A stretch of DNA of 10,960 bases, from the NCBI GenBank assembly GCA_030620575.1, contig JAUXEL010000046.1, positions 1-10,960 of the forward strand, written 5' to 3'. A program made the position numbers and the translations under genes. The number at the start of each line of letters is the position of its first letter. Positions within the stretch are counted from its first letter, which is position 1. The DNA is from Fidelibacterota bacterium. Its GTDB lineage: Bacteria; Fidelibacterota; Fidelibacteria; Fidelibacterales; Fidelibacteraceae. This document shows positions 5,143-10,960 of the stretch, in pieces. The notes below the pieces were generated by a model. That model was not told the DNA's origin. It was given only the letters and a program-made list of their open reading frames with translations, and did not search any database.

Positions 5143-7290
5143 ATGAATCAAGTACTTCCAAAAAAATTTCCCAAGCAATTTGAGAAATTATTAGACATCA
5201 TTAAGGCCTACAACAGTAACTATAAGGCGGATTTACCGTTATTGTGGAAAGCATATAAATTCTCAAAAGAAGCACATAAAGATCAGTACCGTCAATCGGG
5301 TGAAGCGTATTTTCAACATCTTTATCATACTGCATTTATTTTAGCCGAATTAAATATGGATACCCCAACTATTTGTGCGGGGTTTCTGCACGATATTCTT
5401 GAAGATACCAATATATCCGAAGAAGTTGTCAGCAACGAATTTTCGCCGCAAATTGTACAATTTGTCAAAGGCGTTACCAAGATCAGTGGTATTAAATTTC
5501 AAAGTGAACAGCAGCAGCAGGCTCAAAATTTCCGCAAGATGCTGCTAAGCGTTGCTGATGATATCCGCGTTATTATTATTAAGTTTGCTGACCGCATTCA
5601 CAATATGCGCACTCTTGATGCACTACCGGAAAAAAAACGCAGGCGCATTGCGCTGGAAACCCGGGATGTCTATGCCCCTCTCGCACACCGTTTGGGGATG
5701 TATCGGATCAAAATGGAAATGGAAGATCTGGCACTGAAACATCTTGAACCGGAAATATACAAAGAACTAAATCAAGAAATAATTGACCGTAAAAAACGTT
5801 CTCAGAATGATATTGATGATTTTATTCATCTTATAAATACCTACCTTAAAGAGGAAAATATTGAAGCGAGTGTCTTTGGACGTATAAAAAATTTCTATTC
5901 CATATATAATAAAATGATTCGGCAAAACCGTCCATTGAATGAGATTTTTGATATATTGGCTATTCGGGTTATCGTTAATTCTATTACACATTGCTATTCC
6001 GTACTGGGTATTGTTCACCAAAATTTCACACCCATAACTGAGCGCTTCAGAGATTTTATTGCTACTCCTAAATCGAACGGTTATCAATCGGTACATACTA
6101 CTGTTATTGGTCCTAAAGGCATTCCCATTGAAATTCAGATACGTACTGAGGAAATGAATAAAACGGCAGAGGTCGGCATCGCCGCACACTGGAAATATAA
6201 GGAATCCGAACAGACAGATGAACTGGATCATCATGTTCACTGGCTGCGGGAGTTAGTTGATATTTTAAAGAACGACACCAAGGATGATGAAGAATTTCTT
6301 GAAACACTGAAAATTGATTTATTTCGTGATGAAATTTTTGTTTTTACTCCAAAGGGCGACCTGATCAAATTACCAATCAACTCAACTGCTTTGGATTTTG
6401 CGTTTGGAGTACATACAGAGGTCGGATATCACTGTATCGGGGCGAAGGTAAACAATAAAATTGTTTCCCTGAATTCAAGATTGTCCAGTGGCGACCGTAT
6501 AGAAATTATTACATCCAATAATTACAATGTTAGTTATAACTGGCTGCGTTTTGTTGTTACAAACCGCGCAAAACACCGGATCAGAAAGTGGCTGCAGCGT
6601 CATGAATTTGAACAAAGCATTAAACTGGGTGAAGAAATGCTTGAACTGGGAATGCGCAAAGCAAAACTCAGTGTAAAAATAAAGGATGTAAAGAACAGGT
6701 ATAGTGAGTTGGGATATGAAACCATTAATTTGTTTTATCAGGCGATTGCCAAGAGCGAACTGACCGTAAAACACATCATTAATGAATTTTATCATAAGAA
6801 AGAAAATGAACAAACAGAGGAACAGATTCCGCAATTTCGCCAGTACCGTTCAACTAACGGCATCAGTGTCAGCGGATATGAAAATATGCTGGTTCAGCTT
6901 GCCAAGTGCTGCAACCCGATTCCGGGCGATGAAATTATGGGGTTTATTACCCGCGGACGCGGTATTACGGTGCATCGACATGATTGTCCGAATATTCCAA
7001 ATCTTGAAGAGGAAAAAGACCGCTTTATTGATGTCAAATGGAATGTAAAATCCGGTCGTACCTTTGTTACCCGAATCAATGTTATCTGCGAAGACCGACC
7101 GAATCTTGTTTATGATATATCGCAAGTTATTCACGATTTACATACAAACATGCTAAATATTAACTTCTCTACAGAAGGGAAGTTGGGCCGGGGGCAGGTT
7201 GCAATTATGGTTGAGAGTTTAAAACACGCTGAACGTATAATCACAAAATTAAAAAATATTCCCGGAATATTAACAATTGACAGAATATAA
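5143..7290 (+). CDS. rel: Bifunctional-type (p)ppGpp synthetase/hydrolase, RelA/SpoT family
   Basis: Makes and degrades the alarmone (p)ppGpp in the stringent response, in the cytoplasm and at the ribosome. All 715 residues show the full long-RSH order. The hydrolase HD domain is intact: H59, FLHDILEDT (81-89) and KFADRIHNMRTL (147-158). The synthetase domain follows, with GRIKNFYSIYNKM (246-258), ATPKSNGYQSVHTTVIGPKG (307-326), IEIQIRT (329-335) and AEVGIAAHWKYKE (342-354). Then come a TGS domain (about 396-456), a conserved-Cys region LAKCCNPIPGDEIMGF (586-601) continuing to HRHDCPN, and a C-terminal ACT domain (about 640-715). The loop before the ATPK segment reads RFRD (301-304), a conservative form of the RxKD signature of bifunctional enzymes rather than the ExDD of synthetase-only RelA. 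With the intact HD site this predicts both activities. It starts six bases after dnaB with no clear ribosome binding site. Confidence 0.96.
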   Translation: MNQVLPKKFPKQFEKLLDIIKAYNSNYKADLPLLWKAYKFSKEAHKDQYRQSGEAYFQHLYHTAFILAELNMDTPTICAGFLHDILEDTNISEEVVSNEFSPQIVQFVKGVTKISGIKFQSEQQQQAQNFRKMLLSVADDIRVIIIKFADRIHNMRTLDALPEKKRRRIALETRDVYAPLAHRLGMYRIKMEMEDLALKHLEPEIYKELNQEIIDRKKRSQNDIDDFIHLINTYLKEENIEASVFGRIKNFYSIYNKMIRQNRPLNEIFDILAIRVIVNSITHCYSVLGIVHQNFTPITERFRDFIATPKSNGYQSVHTTVIGPKGIPIEIQIRTEEMNKTAEVGIAAHWKYKESEQTDELDHHVHWLRELVDILKNDTKDDEEFLETLKIDLFRDEIFVFTPKGDLIKLPINSTALDFAFGVHTEVGYHCIGAKVNNKIVSLNSRLSSGDRIEIITSNNYNVSYNWLRFVVTNRAKHRIRKWLQRHEFEQSIKLGEEMLELGMRKAKLSVKIKDVKNRYSELGYETINLFYQAIAKSELTVKHIINEFYHKKENEQTEEQIPQFRQYRSTNGISVSGYENMLVQLAKCCNPIPGDEIMGFITRGRGITVHRHDCPNIPNLEEEKDRFIDVKWNVKSGRTFVTRINVICEDRPNLVYDISQVIHDLHTNMLNINFSTEGKLGRGQVAIMVESLKHAERIITKLKNIPGILTIDRI

Positions 7291-7304
7291 ATTGGGAGAA
7301 TACA

Positions 7305-7622
7305 ATGGAAAAAAAGACATTCACCAAAAAAGATGTAGCTAAGCACATTAGGAAACGCTCAGGCTTACGTATTTATGAATGTGAACAATATATGGATGAA
7401 ATTTTTGCATCTATATTGGATTTATTAATGGATAATTCTGCAGACCGGGTTCGTGTTGAAATACGCAATTTTGGCGTTTTAGAGGTAAAAAACTCCAAGG
7501 CAAAGCCCCAAGCCCGCAATCCTAAAACCAATGAAGTCATTTATGTTCCGGCCCGCAAAAAAGTTCATTTTAAAGCCGGAAAAATCTTAAAGGCATATTT
7601 ATCACAATCACGTGAAAAATAA
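7305..7622 (+). CDS. HU/IHF-family nucleoid DNA-binding protein
   Basis: Small dimeric protein that bends and packages DNA. The 105-residue product is slightly longer than the usual ~90-100. The N-terminal helices FTKKDVAKHIRKRSGL (6-21) and YECEQYMDEIFASILDLL (24-41) form the dimer core. VEIRNFGVLEV (51-61) matches the conserved saddle strand. RNPKTNEVIYVPARKKVHFK (71-90) contains the arm with the intercalating proline (P73) and the return strand; the family norm there is GRNPxTG. Residues after 98 are a short basic tail. I cannot separate HU from IHF-alpha/beta by eye. GGGAG (7294-7298), six bases before the ATG, supports the start. It lies 14 bases after rel and eight before ruvX, so it is probably cotranscribed. 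Confidence 0.92.
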   Translation: MEKKTFTKKDVAKHIRKRSGLRIYECEQYMDEIFASILDLLMDNSADRVRVEIRNFGVLEVKNSKAKPQARNPKTNEVIYVPARKKVHFKAGKILKAYLSQSREK

Positions 7623-7630
7623 GAGTTACC

Positions 7631-8050
7631 ATGCATCGAATTCTTTCAGTTGATTATGGTAATCGGCGGATCGGACTTGCCCTGTCTGATCCCCTGAATA
7701 TTATCGCAACCCCTTTAGACACTCTAATTATTTCATCCATGGAGGATGGTATAAAACAGCTTATTGAACTGTACCAACAATATCCTCTGGAAGCTATTCT
7801 GATGGGGTATCCTATTGGGAATTCCGGTAATAAAACAGGGCAAACCCGAATTGTAGATAAGGTTATTGAAGCTTTGGAATCAGCAGTAGATATTCCCGTA
7901 ATAAAATGGGATGAACGCTACACCAGTGTTGAAGCTCATAATATCCTAAAAATACAGGGTCTAAAAACGAGAAACAACAAAGGGATGGTAGATCAATTAG
8001 CTGCACGCATTATGCTGCAGGAATATCTTGATTCCCGAAATACAGTATGA
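7631..8050 (+). CDS. ruvX: Putative pre-16S rRNA nuclease / Holliday junction resolvase, YqgF (RuvX) family
   Basis: RNase H-fold nuclease. E. coli YqgF is needed for 16S rRNA 5'-end maturation; other members resolve Holliday junctions in vitro, so the substrate here is open. The 139-residue length is typical. Acidic active-site residues are visible: D8 in SVDYGNRRIGLALSD (6-20), E95 in WDERYTS (93-99), and D121 in MVDQLAARIMLQEYL (119-133). The phosphate-loop-like YPIGNSGNKTG (60-70) corresponds to the family's G-P/Y-nn-G segment. The start is the first ATG after the HU stop; GAG a few bases upstream is a weak ribosome binding site. The stop overlaps the lnt start (ATGA at 8047-8050), so the two are translationally coupled. 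Confidence 0.93.
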   Translation: MHRILSVDYGNRRIGLALSDPLNIIATPLDTLIISSMEDGIKQLIELYQQYPLEAILMGYPIGNSGNKTGQTRIVDKVIEALESAVDIPVIKWDERYTSVEAHNILKIQGLKTRNNKGMVDQLAARIMLQEYLDSRNTV

Positions 8051-9552
8051 AATTAAACTGGAAACATATTACGCTTTTATTTTTATCTGCAGCTATAATG
8101 GAGCTCGCATTTGCACCATTTAATCAATTTTATACTGCCTTTTTCTCCTTATTACCTTTTCTCTATGTGCTTGAAAAAACAAAAAATGGTTTCTTAGCCG
8201 GTATGATATGGGGTATTTTTTATTCTATATTTTCCATTCACTGGCTGGCACTAAACACCGGAACATATTGGTGGTTGGCAAGCTTTTCAATGCTGTTGGG
8301 TTCTGTATTTTTAGCATTAAATTATGCTGTTATCGGCTGGATATTTAAAATAATCCAGCGGAAACATACCTTGCTGGCATTATCCCTTTTTCCTTTTATA
8401 TGGGTAACTGTGGAGTTTTTACGTTCCTTTGGTATTCTGGGTTTTCCATGGCTCTGCATCGGTCATTCGCAGGCATACAATACACTGTATATTCAGCAGT
8501 CAGATATTGGCGGAGTTTATACTGTCTCCCTAATATTACTTATTACAAACGTATTTCTTTACCTGTTGATAAAATCATTCTCAAAAAAACGGTTTGTTGC
8601 TCTTATTGCCATTGTCCTTATCCCTTTTTTATACGGCATAATTATGGTAAATACGGATATGCAATCTGAAAATTCCCTGCGTTTTCGCATTGTGCAACCA
8701 AATATCGGTGCAAAAGAGAAGTGGGTTCCCAAAAACCGTATTCCTATTATTAATAAATTGGATTCCTTAAGTCGCATTGAAACAGACTACGCCCCGGATG
8801 TTATTGTCTGGCCGGAAACAGCGGTCCCCTATTATCTCCGATCATCCCATTATTTCACCCATCTGCTTAACCGTTGTGCACGTGATATGCAGAGCACCCT
8901 GATTACCGGAGCGCTTGATTATTTTTACAGAGACTCCTTAACATGGTTTGAGAGTACAAACAGTATTTTTATTTTTGAACCGGGAAATATCACTTATGAA
9001 AATATTATTTATGATAAAATTCATCTTGTACCATTTGGTGAATTTACACCATGTAAAAAATGGTTTTCATGGCTGAATAATATGAAGTACGGGCAAAGTG
9101 ATTTTTCCAGACGCGACACTACGCACATAATGCGTATGACCGCGGACAGCGTAGTGTTTACCCCGATGATATGTTATGACTCCGTCTTCCCGCATACGGT
9201 TCGCCGCTCTGTTGCACAGGGCAGTAAGTACAATATATTGATCACAAATGATATTTGGTTCGGGCGCTCTATGGGTCCCTATCAGCACGCTGCAATATCT
9301 ATTGTACGAGCTGTTGAAACACGCCGTCCGTTAATTCGTGCTGCAAATGCCGGTATATCCATGTTTATCGATGAGAAAGGACGTGTACTGCATTCTATTC
9401 CGCTTTATACAACGGGAATAATTGATGAAACACTTCCTGCCGGCAACTATACATCCCCTTATGTCAAAACGGGAAATTTGTTTAATATTATTGTTTCCAT
9501 TATCGCAATATTGGGATTTTTGCTATCACTATGGATAAAACAAAAAAAATAG
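8047..9552 (+). CDS. lnt: Apolipoprotein N-acyltransferase
   Basis: Transfers an acyl chain from phospholipid to the N-terminal cysteine of lipoproteins in the inner membrane, the last step before sorting to the outer membrane. The 501 residues give about seven N-terminal transmembrane helices (7-200), a periplasmic nitrilase-type domain (about 211-460) and a final helix (478-497). The Glu-Lys-Cys triad is present: E257 in VWPETAVP, K324 in YDKIHLVPFGE and C376 in PMICYDSVFP. E332 in PFGEFTP matches the second glutamate important in E. coli, and NDIWFG (401-406) is conserved. Oddly, the residue two after the catalytic Cys is Asp (CYD) where E. coli and most homologues have Glu (CYE). The gene has no ribosome binding site of its own and starts within the ruvX stop. 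Its 3' end overlaps the next gene by 22 bases. Confidence 0.95.
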   Translation: MKLNWKHITLLFLSAAIMELAFAPFNQFYTAFFSLLPFLYVLEKTKNGFLAGMIWGIFYSIFSIHWLALNTGTYWWLASFSMLLGSVFLALNYAVIGWIFKIIQRKHTLLALSLFPFIWVTVEFLRSFGILGFPWLCIGHSQAYNTLYIQQSDIGGVYTVSLILLITNVFLYLLIKSFSKKRFVALIAIVLIPFLYGIIMVNTDMQSENSLRFRIVQPNIGAKEKWVPKNRIPIINKLDSLSRIETDYAPDVIVWPETAVPYYLRSSHYFTHLLNRCARDMQSTLITGALDYFYRDSLTWFESTNSIFIFEPGNITYENIIYDKIHLVPFGEFTPCKKWFSWLNNMKYGQSDFSRRDTTHIMRMTADSVVFTPMICYDSVFPHTVRRSVAQGSKYNILITNDIWFGRSMGPYQHAAISIVRAVETRRPLIRAANAGISMFIDEKGRVLHSIPLYTTGIIDETLPAGNYTSPYVKTGNLFNIIVSIIAILGFLLSLWIKQKK

Positions 9553-9920
9553 TCTTTTTTATTCTGCTATTCTCCGTCTGTGTTTTTGCAGCTGATAATA
9601 TCAGTAAAACGGTATATTTCCGCCCTGATATTCCTCATCTCCTGGAAATTTCAGATATTCTGGAGAAACACAGCTATAGTATAAGTCCCGATTCCCTGTC
9701 CGCCCAATACCGGGGTGAATTATTTTTTTATTATGAAAATGACTCTATCCGCTGTGAAATTCAGCTTAGCAAGCCTCAAACTCTTTCTTTTATCCTGGAT
9801 TCATTTATGATGGAACCTGTTTCAGCTAAAGACGTAAGACAATCACTGAAAAAATTCTCTATTTGGTTATTGATTTTAAATGCGATAACAACGATATTAT
9901 TTTTTGCTAGAACAACCTAA
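9531..9920 (+). CDS. Exported protein of unknown function with C-terminal membrane anchor
   Basis: I do not recognise this 129-residue protein. Residues 1-20 (MDKTKK, then a hydrophobic run ending CVFA) form a good Sec signal peptide with likely cleavage before ADN. Residues 22-107 form a small, mixed charged/aromatic region with no known motif (FRPDIPHLLEISDILEKHSY, RGELFFYYENDSIRCEIQ). Residues 109-126 (FSIWLLILNAITTILFFA) are one hydrophobic helix. The likely form is therefore a periplasmic domain held by a C-terminal anchor, with a three- to six-residue cytoplasmic tail. The start lies inside lnt (22-base overlap, different frame), which fits translational coupling, and the signal peptide supports this ATG. 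The next gene follows after 12 bases. Position suggests an envelope role, but no function can be given. Confidence 0.75.
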   Translation: MDKTKKIVFFILLFSVCVFAADNISKTVYFRPDIPHLLEISDILEKHSYSISPDSLSAQYRGELFFYYENDSIRCEIQLSKPQTLSFILDSFMMEPVSAKDVRQSLKKFSIWLLILNAITTILFFARTT

Positions 9921-9932
9921 AAAAGGATTACA

Positions 9933-10535
9933 ATGAAAAAACCGTTTTCTTGCATTCTGGTAACCCTGCTACTTGCCGGACTTGCTTTTGCTCAATCCTC
10001 TGTCCCCAAGCAACCTTTGCTGAAAAGCCTTATTTTGCCCGGTTGGGGTGAATATTCTTATCAATCTAAAAGCGCCTATATATTTTTTGGCACTGAGTTG
10101 GCACTTTGGATTGGGTTTGGCGGTTTACGTTATTCTGCCAGTATCCAGAATCGGGACCTGATCTCATATACCACCCTGCATGCCGGTTTAAACATTTATC
10201 CTGACAATAAACAATATTGGGCGGATTTAGGGAATTACTCTTCCTATGCAGACCATAGAGAAGCCATGCTGGAAAACCGGACACCGGAGGATATCTGGAA
10301 CACAGATTATACCTGGGAATGGGATTCGGAATCCGCGGCCCAAAATTATCGTGATTTATACCGCAAGAAAGAATTAACATCGCTCAGCAGTGAATTCGTG
10401 ATAACCGGATTTATTGTAAATCGTATTGCCAGTGCAATAAATATAAAATATCTTCAGCAAAAAAATATGCAGCTCTCTGCTTTTGCCTCGCCGGTAAAAG
10501 GCGGTGGGTATGTACATTTGGGACTATCATTTTAA
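9933..10535 (+). CDS. Probable outer-membrane or envelope protein, DUF5683-like
   Basis: A 200-residue secreted protein of uncertain function. Residues 1-20 (MKKPFSCILVTLLLAGLAFA) are a clear signal peptide, cleaved before QSS. Then LLKSLILPGWGEYSYQSKSA (29-48) resembles the PGxGQxYxGxxxKA motif at the start of DUF5683-type proteins, which occur widely in FCB bacteria and have no assigned biochemical role. A hydrophobic stretch (49-68) follows. The centre (85-150) is polar and rich in Trp and Tyr (TDYTWEWDSESAAQNYRDLY, 124-143). The end, GGYVHLGLSF, finishes in Phe with alternating hydrophobic residues, as in the signal that the BAM complex reads on outer-membrane beta-barrels. AAAGGA (9922-9927), five bases before the ATG, sets the start. 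The next gene begins one base after its stop. Confidence 0.75.
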   Translation: MKKPFSCILVTLLLAGLAFAQSSVPKQPLLKSLILPGWGEYSYQSKSAYIFFGTELALWIGFGGLRYSASIQNRDLISYTTLHAGLNIYPDNKQYWADLGNYSSYADHREAMLENRTPEDIWNTDYTWEWDSESAAQNYRDLYRKKELTSLSSEFVITGFIVNRIASAINIKYLQQKNMQLSAFASPVKGGGYVHLGLSF

Positions 10536-10536
10536 G

Positions 10537-10960
10537 ATGAAACCTGCAGTTCGACATTTACAAATTCTGTTTTCCCTCTTGGCATTTATCTCTGTATTTA
10601 TCATTTCTTCCCTATGGGGAGAACTTGCTGTCTTACTCACCTTTATTTTTCTTGCCCTGTTATCATCCCGTCGAAAGCACATTTTCTTATTTTTTCTTAA
10701 ATTATTTACTCTCGTTATCATAACATTGCTGGTTCATCTTTTCTTCTGTTTTAGTGAAAGTGCTTATTGGCAGTCCTTTTCATCCTGGGCATTGTGGGAC
10801 AAGGCTTTGTTTTTTTCTACCCGCAATGCAAATATTTTATTTATTATGGGTTATTTTATTAAAAGTGGTCCGGCAGTTTCTTTGTCTTCAATTATCGCAT
10901 TTTTAGAACGGATCGGTCCCGCAAAATTAGTCCAACCGATCACTCTTGCTATACGCTACA
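10537..10960 (+). CDS. Polytopic membrane protein, EcfT/CbiQ-like (3' end beyond window)
   Basis: An open frame starts with ATG one base after the previous stop and runs for 141 codons to the window edge without a stop. The product is very hydrophobic, with helices at about 8-25, 28-43, 49-72 and 97-110. Around residues 95-141 the pattern TRNANILFIMGYFIKSGP, then SSIIAFLERIGPAKL, then ITLAIRY resembles the EcfT/CbiQ transmembrane subunit of energy-coupling-factor vitamin and metal transporters: an Arg-led helix, a 'ds-al-xx-LxxLG' segment and an IALRF-like helix. The coupling-helix motifs that would settle this lie downstream and are not visible. No ATPase or substrate-binding subunit is in the window. 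No ribosome binding site is evident; coupling to the upstream gene is likely. The gene is certain; its family is tentative. Confidence 0.6.
   Translation, partial: MKPAVRHLQILFSLLAFISVFIISSLWGELAVLLTFIFLALLSSRRKHIFLFFLKLFTLVIITLLVHLFFCFSESAYWQSFSSWALWDKALFFSTRNANILFIMGYFIKSGPAVSLSSIIAFLERIGPAKLVQPITLAIRY

Noticed and set aside
5767..6240. Antisense open frame of 157 codons inside rel
   Set aside because: Lies against the conserved synthetase domain; the apparent protein is a mirror of AT-rich sense codons.
1..10960. Defence, toxin-antitoxin, phage or transposon system
   Set aside because: Every well-supported gene is a chromosomal housekeeping or envelope gene on one strand; no integrase, transposase, terminal repeats or composition break was found.

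Overview
The window is a stretch of core bacterial chromosome. All genes lie on the + strand, closely packed, in AT-rich DNA using the standard code. The organism looks like a Gram-negative member of, or close to, the FCB (Fibrobacteres-Chlorobi-Bacteroidetes) assemblage or an allied candidate phylum. This is inference, based on three things: an apolipoprotein N-acyltransferase and a probable outer-membrane protein (two-membrane cell), a rhomboid protease with the short Glu/Lys-rich C-terminal tail domain common in Bacteroidetes-type rhomboids, and an archaeal/eukaryote-type prolyl-tRNA synthetase with a degenerate C-terminal zinc site. I cannot name the species.

Layout. 1-379: AT-rich leader with a candidate promoter and a small inverted repeat. 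380-1810: proS, apparently alone. 1811-2055: a composite repeat tract made of GAGTTTA heptamers, two hairpin-bearing modules and a run of 8-bp CTCRACAR units. 2056-3617: recO and a rhomboid protease gene overlapping by four bases (ATGA). 3618-3759: a short regulatory region with two perfect, tandem DnaA boxes, an AT-rich tract, a perfect TATAAT and a 15-bp palindrome, directly before dnaB. 3760-10960: a tightly spaced gene train of dnaB, a bifunctional-type rel/spoT, an HU/IHF-family gene, ruvX (yqgF), lnt, two exported proteins of unknown function, and a truncated membrane protein resembling EcfT/CbiQ. The last gene runs off the window.

How the genes fit together. The first half of the dnaB train is about chromosome duplication and its control: replicative helicase, (p)ppGpp synthetase/hydrolase, nucleoid protein and Holliday-junction resolvase-like protein, with recO just upstream. 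The second half is about the envelope: lipoprotein maturation, an exported protein with a C-terminal membrane anchor, a candidate outer-membrane protein and a polytopic membrane protein. Gaps of 14 bases or fewer and several start/stop overlaps suggest cotranscription.

I found no mobile element, CRISPR array, tRNA, rRNA or defence system. The most unusual elements are non-coding: the DnaA-box/palindrome region before dnaB and the composite repeat tract before recO. The least characterised coding elements are the two exported proteins after lnt.
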